Source: Nocardioides luteus (GTDB taxonomy: Bacteria; Actinomycetota; Actinomycetes; Propionibacteriales; Nocardioidaceae). Taken from it: a stretch of DNA of 64,000 bases. Both the position numbers and the translations under genes were made by a program. The notes below the pieces were generated by a model, which saw nothing but the letters and a program-made list of their open reading frames with translations, did no database searches and was not told where the DNA came from. The stretch covers positions 5,572,501 through 5,636,500 of the forward strand of contig NZ_JADOVJ010000001.1 of assembly GCF_015752315.1 (NCBI RefSeq), written 5' to 3'. Shown here piece by piece: positions 7,567 through 15,344 of this stretch; within the stretch, counting starts at the first letter, position 1; the number at the start of each line of letters is the position of its first letter.

Positions 7567-8562
7567 ATGCCGTACGACGACGAGAGCGCACAGAACGCCG
7601 TTTCACGTGAAACCGACGAGCCGGTGTCGATCAGGCTCCGTACGGCCGGCGACATCGCATCCTTCGAGAACGACTTCGCCACGGAGACGACGCCGCTGGC
7701 CGCTGCCGCCGAGCACACGCTCCTGGCGCGCGGCGCCGCGAGCAACCGGCCGCCGCTGCCGCGGCCGGCGAGCACGCGCGTGATCGTCTCCGCCAACCAG
7801 AAGGGTGGGGTCGGCAAGACCACCTCGACGGTGAACATCGCGGCCGCGCTGGCCCAGCTCGGCCAGAAGGTGCTGGTCATCGACCTCGACCCGCAGGGCA
7901 ACGCCTGCACCGCGTTCGACGTCGACCACTACCAGGGCACTCCGGGGACGTATGAGGTCCTGGTCGAGGGTGCGGCGATCGAGGACGTCGTCGTGCCGGT
8001 GCCGAAGCTGGACGGGCTCGAGCTCGTGCCGGCGACCATCGACCTGGCCGGTGCCGAGGTCGAGCTCGTCGAGGAGGAGGGTCGTGAGCAGCGCCTGAAG
8101 ACGGCGTTGGCGAAGTCCCCTCGCGTCGGCGACGCGGAGGACCGCTGGGACTACGTCCTCATCGACTGCCCGCCGTCGCTGGGCCTGCTGACGGTCAACG
8201 CGCTCGTCGCGAGCACCGAGGTGATGATCCCGATCCAGGCGGAGTACTACGCGTTGGAGGGTCTCGGTCAGCTCCTCAAGACGGTCGAGATGGTGCGCGC
8301 CGCGCTGAACCCGTCGCTCAAGGTCTCCTCGATGCTGATCACGATGTACGACGCCCGCACCCGCCTCGCCTCGCAGGTCGCCGAGGAGGTCCGCGAGCAC
8401 TTCGGCGACACCGTCATGCGCACGTTCATCCCCCGCGCCGTGCGCGTGTCCGAGGCGCCGTCGTTCGGGCAGACGGTGATGACGTACGACCCGGGCTCGC
8501 CGGGCGCCCTGAGCTATCTCGAGGCCGCCAAGGAGCTCGCCAAACAGGGCGAGCAGGGATGA
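7567..8562 (+). CDS. parA: Chromosome partitioning ATPase ParA (Soj)
   Basis: This 331-aa deviant-Walker ATPase forms nucleoid gradients that move ParB-parS complexes. The Walker A motif KGGVGKTT lies near residues 79-86 and Walker B is VLIDCPPSLG near 197-206. The extra N-terminal 70 residues are typical of actinobacterial ParA. I chose ATG 7567, preceded by GGAGGATTAGGAACT. A longer frame from GTG 7522 would translate a palindromic repeat. A parS site lies inside the coding region and is read as VSRET. Confidence 0.96.
   Translation: MPYDDESAQNAVSRETDEPVSIRLRTAGDIASFENDFATETTPLAAAAEHTLLARGAASNRPPLPRPASTRVIVSANQKGGVGKTTSTVNIAAALAQLGQKVLVIDLDPQGNACTAFDVDHYQGTPGTYEVLVEGAAIEDVVVPVPKLDGLELVPATIDLAGAEVELVEEEGREQRLKTALAKSPRVGDAEDRWDYVLIDCPPSLGLLTVNALVASTEVMIPIQAEYYALEGLGQLLKTVEMVRAALNPSLKVSSMLITMYDARTRLASQVAEEVREHFGDTVMRTFIPRAVRVSEAPSFGQTVMTYDPGSPGALSYLEAAKELAKQGEQG
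7599..7614. promoter_or_regulatory. parS centromere site inside parA
   Basis: CGTTTCACGTGAAACC carries the intact parS core within the 5' coding region of parA (codons for Val-Ser-Arg-Glu-Thr). Confidence 0.9.
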
Positions 8563-8716
8563 TCGAGCTAGTCGAGATCACCCGCGAAGCCGGTGGAACA
8601 TCGGTGGTCGAGCCTGTCGAGACCACCCGCGAAGCCGGCGAAACATCGGTGGTCGAGCCTGTCGAGACCACCCGCGAAGCCGGCGAAACATCGGTGGTCG
8701 AGCCTGTCGAGACCAC
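8560..8716. repeat. Palindrome group between parA and parB with 45-bp tandem repeats
   Basis: A variant copy (TGATCGAGC...GAGATCA) begins on the parA stop codon. Three canonical copies follow at 8604-8626, 8649-8671 and 8694-8716. These three are tandem units of exactly 45 bp in which the spacer (containing CGCGAAGCCGG) is also repeated. The array fills most of the parA-parB gap. Confidence 0.9.
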
Positions 8717-8756
8717 CCGCGAAGCAGCAAGAAACTGACATGGGGGACACCGAAAT

Positions 8757-9797
8757 ATGAGCAAGCAGCCGCCGAAGCGTGGTCTCGGACGGGGTCTGGG
8801 CTCGCTGATCCCGACCGCTCCTGCCACCAGCGGAAACGAGTCGACGGACAGCGCTTCTGTCCAGCCTGACGTCCGTCATTCGGACCTTTCCGCTGGAGCG
8901 ACTTCTGGCCCAGCCGTGGACCCTGGGTCCACCGACTCGGCGGAAGGCCGCCAGATCGAGAATTCGGATCTGGCGCCCGTCGACGGCGCATATTTCGCCG
9001 AACTCCCGGTCAAGCAGATCCACCCGAACCACGTGCAGCCTCGTCAGGTCTTCGACGAGGAGGCGATGGCCGAACTGGTCCATTCGATCAGTGAGATCGG
9101 CCTTCTGCAGCCCATCGTCGTGCGGAAGGTGGACACCGACTCCTACGAACTGGTCATGGGTGAGCGCCGTTGGCGCGCCACCCAGCAGGCCGGCCTCGAT
9201 GTCATCCCGGCGATCGTCCGCGAGACCGATGACACCGACATGCTGCGCGACGCGCTCCTGGAGAACCTCCACCGCTCGCAGCTGAACCCCCTCGAGGAGG
9301 CGGCCGCCTACCAGCAGCTGCTCAACGACTTCGCCTGTACGCATGACGAGCTCGCTCAGCGGATCGGCCGGTCGCGGCCGCAGATCTCCAACACGATCCG
9401 GCTGCTGAAGCTGTCGCCGTCGGTGCAGCGCAGGGTCGCCGCGGGCGTGCTCTCCGCCGGCCACGCCCGGGCGCTGCTCGCGGTCGACGGCGAGGCCCAG
9501 CAGGACAAGCTCGCCCAGAAGGTGGTCGCGGAGGGCATCTCCGTGCGCGGCCTCGAGGAGATCGTCGCTCTCGGCGACCCGGACGGCGACGCCTTCGCCA
9601 CGCCCCGCGTGCGCCGGGCCAAGCCGAGTGCGCCGGGGCTCAAGGAGATCTCCGACAGGCTCTCGGACCGCTTCGACACCCGCGTCAAGGTCGATCTAGG
9701 GCGCTCCAAGGGGAAGATCACCGTCGAGTTCGCCACGCTGGACGACCTGCGACGGATCGTCGAGCTGATGTCGCCGCCTGCGGACGAATCCATTTAG
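8757..9797 (+). CDS. parB: Chromosome partitioning protein ParB (Spo0J)
   Basis: This 346-aa CTP-dependent DNA clamp loads at parS and spreads to build the partition complex. The N-terminus [13 protein letters not shown] is the ParA-interaction region. The CTP-binding/ParB-N domain (about 85-180) includes the GERRWRA motif. The HTH domain that reads parS lies near 180-235 ([17 protein letters not shown]). The C-terminal dimerisation domain ends the protein. It lies 194 bp after parA and probably in the same transcript. Confidence 0.96.
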   Translation: MSKQPPKRGLGRGLGSLIPTAPATSGNESTDSASVQPDVRHSDLSAGATSGPAVDPGSTDSAEGRQIENSDLAPVDGAYFAELPVKQIHPNHVQPRQVFDEEAMAELVHSISEIGLLQPIVVRKVDTDSYELVMGERRWRATQQAGLDVIPAIVRETDDTDMLRDALLENLHRSQLNPLEEAAAYQQLLNDFACTHDELAQRIGRSRPQISNTIRLLKLSPSVQRRVAAGVLSAGHARALLAVDGEAQQDKLAQKVVAEGISVRGLEEIVALGDPDGDAFATPRVRRAKPSAPGLKEISDRLSDRFDTRVKVDLGRSKGKITVEFATLDDLRRIVELMSPPADESI

Positions 9798-9850
9798 ACA
9801 TCAAGCGATAAAGCGTTTTGTCGACAAATAGCTAGAGGGATTTCGGCCGG

Positions 9851-9874
9851 GTCGTCGAGCCTTGTCGAGATGAC
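9851..9874. repeat. Degenerate palindrome copy between convergent genes
   Basis: GTCGTCGAGCCTTGTCGAGATGAC is a diverged copy with one extra base in the centre. It lies in the 96-bp gap between parB and the convergent aminotransferase. A separate small palindrome TTTGTCGACAAA is at 9817-9828. Confidence 0.65.
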
Positions 9875-9893
9875 GCCCCGGAGGCGCGAGGAC

Positions 9894-11210
9894 CTACTGC
9901 GTGTTCGTCGAGGGGTGCTCGGCGCCGCGGATGGGCAGTCCCGGGATCGGGCCGGTCGCGCCGAACGTCTCCAGGAGCTCCATCTCGGCCTCGATGACGC
10001 CGGCCAGGCGGCGTACGCCTTCTCGGATCCGCTCCGGGGTGGGGTAGCAGTAGGAGATCCGCATCGACGAGGCGCCGAAGCCGTCGGCGAAGAAGCCGGT
10101 GCCGGGGACGTACGCCACGCGGGCGGTGACCGCGCGGGGCAGCATCGCCTTGCAGTCGATTGCGGAGGGGAGCGTCAGCCAGACGAAGAAACCGCCCTCG
10201 GGCTTGGTCCAGGTGCAGGCCGCGGGCATGTAGTCCTCGAGCGCGTCGAGCATGGCGTCGCGGCGCTCGCGGTACATCTCCCGCATCTCCTTGATCTGGC
10301 CCTGCCAGTCGTGGTTGGAGAGGTAGGCGGAGACGGCCATCTGGTTGAACGGCGGCGGACAGAGCGTCGCCGACTCCTGGGCGAGGACCAGCTTCTCGCG
10401 GATCGCCGAGGGAGCCAGCGCCCAGCCGACGCGCAGGCCGGGGGAGAACGTCTTGGAGAAGGAGCCGAGGTAGATCACTCCCGGGTCCTGTGCGCGCATC
10501 GCCGGGCGGGGCTCGTCGTCGAAGCCCAGGAGACCGTAGGGGTTGTCCTCGAGCACCAGGATGTCGTGGCGACGGCAGATCTCGAGGATCTCGGTGCGGC
10601 GCTCGGGCGTCATGGTGACGCCGGTCGGGTTCTGGAAGTTCGGGATCGTGTAGAGGAACTTCACCCGGCGGCCCGAGGCCTTGGTGGAGACGATCGCCTG
10701 CTCCAGCGCGCTCGGGATGAGGCCGCTGGCGTCGACCTCGGCATGCACCACGTCGCACTGATAGCCCTTGAAGACACCGAGGGCCCCGACGTACGACGGG
10801 GCCTCACAGATCACGACGTCGCCGGGGTCGCAGAAGACACGGGTGACCAGGTCGACGGCCTGCTGGGAGCCGACGGTGACGACGACGTCGTCGGGATGGG
10901 CCTCGATGCCCTCCAGGCGCATGACCTCGCAGATCTGCTCGCGTAGGACGGGGTCGCCCTGGCCGCCGCCGTACTGCAGCGCGGTCGGGCCCTGGCTCAG
11001 GACCAGGTCCTTGATCGAGTCGCCGACCACGTCCAGCGGGAGGCTGGAGATGTTGGGCATGCCGCCGGCCAGCGAGACGACCTCCGGGCGCGCTGCGACT
11101 GCGAAGAGAGCTCGCACCTCCGAGACCGTCATGCCTGCCGTGCGGGCGGCGTAGCGGTCGGCGTAGGGGTCGAGGCGGGATGATGTTGCGCGCTGGGGAA
11201 GATCAGTCAT
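9894..11210 (-). CDS. PLP-dependent aminotransferase, class I/II (2-aminoadipate/valine-type)
   Basis: This 438-aa fold-type I aminotransferase has the PLP lysine at about Lys253 in GSFSKTFSPGLRVGW. It also has the NFQNPTGV pyridine/carboxylate motif near 191-198 and EDNPYGLL near 221-228. The long SLAGGMPN N-terminal segment and overall pattern resemble the LysN/KAT II and MocR-C-terminal subgroup, which act on 2-aminoadipate or branched or aromatic amino acids. The exact substrate cannot be told from sequence. It is convergent with parB and divergent from a GNAT gene. A 13-bp palindrome covers its start codon. Confidence 0.88.
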   Translation of the reverse strand: MTDLPQRATSSRLDPYADRYAARTAGMTVSEVRALFAVAARPEVVSLAGGMPNISSLPLDVVGDSIKDLVLSQGPTALQYGGGQGDPVLREQICEVMRLEGIEAHPDDVVVTVGSQQAVDLVTRVFCDPGDVVICEAPSYVGALGVFKGYQCDVVHAEVDASGLIPSALEQAIVSTKASGRRVKFLYTIPNFQNPTGVTMTPERRTEILEICRRHDILVLEDNPYGLLGFDDEPRPAMRAQDPGVIYLGSFSKTFSPGLRVGWALAPSAIREKLVLAQESATLCPPPFNQMAVSAYLSNHDWQGQIKEMREMYRERRDAMLDALEDYMPAACTWTKPEGGFFVWLTLPSAIDCKAMLPRAVTARVAYVPGTGFFADGFGASSMRISYCYPTPERIREGVRRLAGVIEAEMELLETFGATGPIPGLPIRGAEHPSTNTQ

Positions 11211-11221
11211 GGTGTCACCAT
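11209..11221. promoter_or_regulatory. Perfect 13-bp palindrome over the aminotransferase start codon
   Basis: ATGGTGTCACCAT is symmetric around T11215 and includes the start region of the aminotransferase. It lies in the 67-bp divergent promoter region shared with the GNAT gene. It could be an operator or chance; no regulator is identified. Confidence 0.35.
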
Positions 11222-11277
11222 CATGAAGGATCGCATACGCTGGTGACAGACCCTTAACCGATGATCAAGGGTGAGAC

Positions 11278-11934
11278 ATGGCACGCAGGATCCTTCCGCT
11301 GACGCTGGACCTTTTCGCCGAGGTCCCGGCGCCGTGCCGCGCCTGTCTGTTCTGGGAGCGCGACCCCGTCGGCCATCGCCGCGTCGACGCCTCGCAGACG
11401 ATCGCGCTCAAGGAGGCGTGGATCTCCGAGGTGCTCCGCGAGTGGGGATCGTGCGGCCGGGTGGCGGTCGTGGACGGTACGCCGGTGGGCTTCGTGCTCT
11501 ACGCGCCGCCGGTCTTCGTCCCGCGGGTGGCCTCGTTCCCCTCCGGGCCGGTCTCCGCCGACGCCGTGCTGATGACCACCGTGTGGATCGACCCGCGTCG
11601 TGCGGGCGGTGGGATCGGCCGGATGCTCGTCCAGGGAATGGCGCGTGACCTGGTGCAACGCGGTGAGTTCCGGGCCATCGAGGCCTTCGGCGACGTCGGG
11701 CCGCTGAGCGGCATCCATGGCCGCCGCTGCGCCGCTCCGGCCGACTTCCTCGGGCGCGTGGGCTTCAAGACCTATCGCGAGCATCCGACCGTGCCGCGGA
11801 TGCGGATGGACCTGAAGCAGACGGTCACCTGGATCGACGACTTCGAGTCGGCCTGGGAGCGGTTGCGGGAGGTCGTACGTCCCCGCAGCCATCCGTCGCC
11901 GGCCTCGACCGAGCTGCATCGCGACAGCGACTGA
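11278..11934 (+). CDS. GNAT family N-acetyltransferase
   Basis: This 218-aa protein has a GNAT fold. Its acetyl-CoA P-loop motif is RRAGGGIGRMLVQG near residues 108-121, following the beta-4 strand VLMTTVWIDP. The N-terminal part contains a Cys pair in PCRACLFWE (about 19-27), a pattern seen in a conserved actinobacterial family encoded near parB. The substrate is unknown. The start ATG is preceded by AAGGGTGAG. It ends next to a degenerate parS site and a palindrome. Confidence 0.82.
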   Translation: MARRILPLTLDLFAEVPAPCRACLFWERDPVGHRRVDASQTIALKEAWISEVLREWGSCGRVAVVDGTPVGFVLYAPPVFVPRVASFPSGPVSADAVLMTTVWIDPRRAGGGIGRMLVQGMARDLVQRGEFRAIEAFGDVGPLSGIHGRRCAAPADFLGRVGFKTYREHPTVPRMRMDLKQTVTWIDDFESAWERLREVVRPRSHPSPASTELHRDSD

Positions 11935-11935
11935 T

Positions 11936-11951
11936 TGTTTCCCGTGAAACG
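11936..11951. promoter_or_regulatory. Degenerate parS site
   Basis: TGTTTCCCGTGAAACG differs from parS at one central core position (CCCGTG instead of CACGTG) and at the last base. ParB affinity may be reduced. It overlaps the end of the GNAT gene region. Confidence 0.5.
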
Positions 11952-11974
11952 GTGGTCGAGCCTGTCGAGACCAC
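11952..11974. repeat. Dispersed 23-bp palindrome, single copy
   Basis: A canonical copy directly abuts the degenerate parS site. It is the rightmost member of the parS-region group. Confidence 0.88.
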
Positions 11975-11991
11975 CGACCCCCGAAATGACA

Positions 11992-12022
11992 CTGGCCCGC
12001 CCCTGCAACAGGGGCGGGCCAG
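11992..12022. terminator. Terminator hairpin between convergent GNAT and trxA genes
   Basis: Perfect 14-base GC-rich arms at 11992-12005 and 12009-12022 enclose a three-base loop. There is no long T-tract, but the position between convergent stops supports a terminator. Confidence 0.7.
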
Positions 12023-12038
12023 CGGGTGACAGCTGGTG

Positions 12039-12368
12039 TCAGCCGATGAACTCCTGCAGCTCCTTGAGGAGCGCGGCCTTCGGCTTGGCGCCGACGATGG
12101 ACTTCACGACCTCGCCGTTCTGGTAGACGTTGATGGTCGGGATGCCGGTCACGCGGTAGTTGGAGGGGGTGACCGGGTTCTCGTCGACGTTCATCTTGGT
12201 GAAGGTGACCTTGTCGCCGTGCTCGCCGGCCAGCTCCTCGAGGATCGGGGAGACCTGGCGGCACGGGCCGCACCACTCGGCCCAGAAGTCGACCAGTACG
12301 GGCTTGTCGGACTTCAGAACGGTCGAGTCGAACTCGGCGTCGGTCACGGCGGTCATGTTGTCAGCCAC
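12039..12368 (-). CDS. trxA: Thioredoxin
   Basis: This 109-aa cytosolic thioredoxin reduces protein disulfides. It contains [10 protein letters not shown] with the redox-active Cys pair near residues 32-35, and the cis-Pro loop TGIPTINVY. It lies directly downstream of trxB on the same strand (93-bp gap), so electrons flow NADPH to TrxB to TrxA from one locus. Confidence 0.96.
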   Translation of the reverse strand: MADNMTAVTDAEFDSTVLKSDKPVLVDFWAEWCGPCRQVSPILEELAGEHGDKVTFTKMNVDENPVTPSNYRVTGIPTINVYQNGEVVKSIVGAKPKAALLKELQEFIG

Positions 12369-12461
12369 GATGGGTTCCTTCTCGGTAGGGACGGGTTTAG
12401 GAGGTCTGTGGTCAGAACGCTGGGCTTGTGTCGCGCATTCCCGCTACAAACGTACGAGACG

Positions 12462-13439
12462 TCAGGCCGAGACAGCCGCAGCGGCCTCGGCGTGGGCCTG
12501 GTGAGCGAGGAACTTCTCCGCGTCGAGCGCGGCCTGGCAGCCGGTGCCGGCGGCGGTGATCGCCTGGCGGTAGACGTGGTCGACCAGGTCACCGGCGGCG
12601 AAGACGCCCTCGATGTTGGTGGCGGTGGAGCCCTCCTTGGTCAGGACGTAGCCCTCGTCGTCGAGGTCGACCTGGCCGGTGAGCAGCTCGGACCGCGGGA
12701 TGTGGCCGATCGCGATGAACAGGCCGGAGCACTCGAGGTCGCGGAGCTCGCCGGTCTTGGTGTCCTTGACGGTGATGCTCTCCACGGAGAGCTCGCCGTT
12801 GATGGACTCGACCACGGAGTTCCAGGCGATCTCGAGCTTCGGGTCGGCGAAGGCACGCTCCTGCATGATCTTGGAGGCGCGCAGCTCGTCGCGGCGTACG
12901 AGCAGGGTGACCGAGGAGCCGAAGCGGGTCAGGAAGAGGGCCTCCTCCAGCGCGGAGTCACCGCCGCCGACGACCACGATGGGCTTCTGGCGGAAGAAGA
13001 AGCCGTCACAGGTCGCGCACCAGGACACGCCCTTGCCGGAGAGCTCGTCCTCGCGGGGCAGGCCGAGCTTCTTGTAGCCCGAGCCGGTGGCGAGGATGAC
13101 GGCCTTCGCGTAGTGGGTGTCGGTCGCGGTCTTGATGACCTTGACCGGCCCGGTGAGGTCCATCTCGACCACGTCGTCGGGCTCGAGCTCGGCACCGAAG
13201 CGCTCGGCCTGGGCACGCATGTTGTCCATCAGCTCCGGGCCCATGATGCCGTCACGGAAGCCGGGGAAGTTCTCCACCTCGGTGGTGTTCATCAGGGCGC
13301 CGCCGGCGGTCACCGAGCCCTCGAAGACGAGCGGCTGCAGTCCGGCGCGGGCGCTGTAGACCGCTGCGGTGTAGCCCGACGGGCCGGAACCCACGACGAT
13401 CACGTTGCGGGGTTCGGTCGGGGACGACGGGGTCGGCAT
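12462..13439 (-). CDS. trxB: Thioredoxin-disulfide reductase
   Basis: This 325-aa low-molecular-weight flavoprotein uses NADPH to reduce thioredoxin. The FAD motif is GSGPSGYTAA near residues 17-26. The redox CATC pair is in SWCATCDGFFF near 140, and the NADPH motif is GGGDSALEEA near 158-167. The FAD-binding GVFAAGDLVD segment is C-terminal. I chose ATG 13439 because GAGGAG lies six bases upstream. A longer in-frame start at 13496 has no site and adds 19 atypical residues. Confidence 0.95.
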   Translation of the reverse strand: MPTPSSPTEPRNVIVVGSGPSGYTAAVYSARAGLQPLVFEGSVTAGGALMNTTEVENFPGFRDGIMGPELMDNMRAQAERFGAELEPDDVVEMDLTGPVKVIKTATDTHYAKAVILATGSGYKKLGLPREDELSGKGVSWCATCDGFFFRQKPIVVVGGGDSALEEALFLTRFGSSVTLLVRRDELRASKIMQERAFADPKLEIAWNSVVESINGELSVESITVKDTKTGELRDLECSGLFIAIGHIPRSELLTGQVDLDDEGYVLTKEGSTATNIEGVFAAGDLVDHVYRQAITAAGTGCQAALDAEKFLAHQAHAEAAAAVSA

Positions 13440-13529
13440 CAATGGCTCCTCAGGTGTGGCTGGCGAACTGCACAACAGATCGTAGGCCACGTACATTCCT
13501 GGGCCCTGAACGCCGAGACCTGACTCTCG

Positions 13530-15275
13530 TCAGGAGACGGGGGTGCCGAGGACCTGGACTTCCTTGACCTCGGCGCGGTAGCCGCCGTCGACCTGGGGCA
13601 GGCCGGTCATCCACACGAGTACGTAGCTTCCCTCTGGAGCGTCCTCGACCTTGATCTCGCCCTCGGCGCCCACGCTGCCCTTCGCGGCGGGGGCACCGCT
13701 GGGGTCAGCGCTCCACGGGGAGTCACCGACGTAGATCGCGATGTCGGTGGGCTCACCGATCATGTTGAACTTCAGGGAGTCGATGGCGTATTCGCCCTTG
13801 AGGTTGAGGACCAGGCCGACGCCGGGCTTGAGTGAACGCGGACCATCGCCGATCTGGTCGTTGTAGCGGGCCGTACGCCACGCCAGGCCCTTTGTGTCGC
13901 CGTCGACCACGAGGTCGACGAGGTCCGGGGTCTCGGTGGGCGGCTCGCCGTGAGGGTCGAGGTCCTTCGCGGTGATGTCCTTGATGGCGGTCGGCTTGGC
14001 CGCCGCTGGGTTGTCTCCGCCGCCGTTGCTCCCGGTGCCGGGGTTCTCCGCGGTGGTGTCGGGGTCGTCGCCGACGATGTTCCAGGCGATCGAGCCGGCG
14101 ATGAGGACCAGGACCACGAGGGCGACACCCATCGCGATGCGGAGCCAGTTGGCGCCGGGCTTCTGGTTGTAGTCCGGCTCCTCGGCGATCGGTACGTTGG
14201 CGCCGGTCCAGGGGCCCTGCCAGCCGTTGTAGGAGGCGTCCGGGGCCACCGGGCGCCGCGCGGCGGCAGGCGCCTGCTGCGGGCGCGCCGGCGGAGGCGT
14301 GTAACCCGGGGTCTCGTCGGCGAAGAGCGGCTTCGACGGGGTCGGGTCCTGCATCGGCGGCGGGGAGGCCGGACGCTGACGCTGGGGACGTACGACGTCG
14401 GGGGCCACGCCGATGGCGTTCGACACCGCCGGCGCCTCGGCGGGCTCGAGCTTGGCTGGCGGGGCCATCGCCTGGGTGTCCTCGTCGATGGCGGAGGGCC
14501 GGTTGAGCGGCGCGGTCGGCTCGCCGGAGAAGCCGGCGAGCGCGGAGTGGAGCTCGGCGGCGGTCAGCGGCGGCATGTCGGCACCGCTGCCCAGCACCCG
14601 GTCGCACAGGTCGTCGAGCGGCCGCGGCACCCCGGCGCGTACCTGCCGGGGACGGAGCACGCGGCCGTGGTCGCGCGGCGCGGGCGGCATCGAGGACAGG
14701 GTCTCGCCGGCCCACTTGCCGGTGAGGGCGGCGTAGAGGACGCCGACGGCGTCGACGCGGTCGCGGCGCTGCGAGTCACGCGTGTCGGGGTCGATCCCGT
14801 GCAGCGCTGCGTCGACACCGAAGCCGATGACGCGCACCGCGCCGAGGTCGTCGAGCAGCACGGCCTCGGGGTTGAGCCGGCCGTGGGCGTGGCCCTGGTC
14901 GTGGGCCAGGACCAGCAGGTCGGCGACCTCGGAGGCGATCCAGGCGGCCTGCTGCGGCGGCAGCGGACCACCGGCGGCCAGCGCGTTCTCCAGCGACGCG
15001 CCCTCGCCCCACTCGTTGACGACGTACGCCACCTGGTCGGTCTGGGCGGCGTCGAGGACGCGCAGCATCCGGGGGTCACCGACGGCGGCGGAGTTGCGGG
15101 CCGCGGCCATCAGGCGCGGCGCGCGCTCGTCGCGGGCGTCGAGGACGTGCACGGCAACCGGGCGTCCGAGCACCGCGTCCTGGGCACGCCAGAAGCGTCC
15201 CTCACGGGACTCGCTCAGCAGATCCGTCAGCTGGTATCTGCCGGCGAGGACGTCGCCTGATTGCGTGAACTCCAT
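13530..15275 (-). CDS. MurJ-associated transmembrane pseudokinase
   Basis: This 581-aa protein has a cytoplasmic protein-kinase fold (about 10-240), a proline-rich linker, one membrane segment (about 382-404) and an extracytoplasmic C-terminal beta domain. Catalytic features are lost. The HRD loop reads HGRLNP and the DFG position reads GFG. The VAIK lysine is also replaced (VAVHV). It therefore probably binds partners instead of phosphorylating them. In Mycobacterium tuberculosis MviN/MurJ (Rv3910) carries equivalent pseudokinase and extracellular domains fused to the flippase. Here it is a separate gene 69 bp downstream of murJ. It is likely a scaffold or regulator of lipid II flipping. Confidence 0.85.
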   Translation of the reverse strand: MEFTQSGDVLAGRYQLTDLLSESREGRFWRAQDAVLGRPVAVHVLDARDERAPRLMAAARNSAAVGDPRMLRVLDAAQTDQVAYVVNEWGEGASLENALAAGGPLPPQQAAWIASEVADLLVLAHDQGHAHGRLNPEAVLLDDLGAVRVIGFGVDAALHGIDPDTRDSQRRDRVDAVGVLYAALTGKWAGETLSSMPPAPRDHGRVLRPRQVRAGVPRPLDDLCDRVLGSGADMPPLTAAELHSALAGFSGEPTAPLNRPSAIDEDTQAMAPPAKLEPAEAPAVSNAIGVAPDVVRPQRQRPASPPPMQDPTPSKPLFADETPGYTPPPARPQQAPAAARRPVAPDASYNGWQGPWTGANVPIAEEPDYNQKPGANWLRIAMGVALVVLVLIAGSIAWNIVGDDPDTTAENPGTGSNGGGDNPAAAKPTAIKDITAKDLDPHGEPPTETPDLVDLVVDGDTKGLAWRTARYNDQIGDGPRSLKPGVGLVLNLKGEYAIDSLKFNMIGEPTDIAIYVGDSPWSADPSGAPAAKGSVGAEGEIKVEDAPEGSYVLVWMTGLPQVDGGYRAEVKEVQVLGTPVS

Positions 15276-15344
15276 ATCGGACCCATTCTTTCAGACCTTG
15301 CCAGACAGTGATGAGGCTGTCCGATGGTGGTCAAGGGCAGGTGC

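Noticed and set aside
8604..8716. CRISPR array or minisatellite gene
   Set aside because: Only three 45-bp units with conserved spacers, entirely in the parA-parB gap; no leader or cas genes.
9817..9828. TTTGTCGACAAA as a regulator site
   Set aside because: Perfect 12-bp palindrome but it lies between convergent genes, with no promoter.
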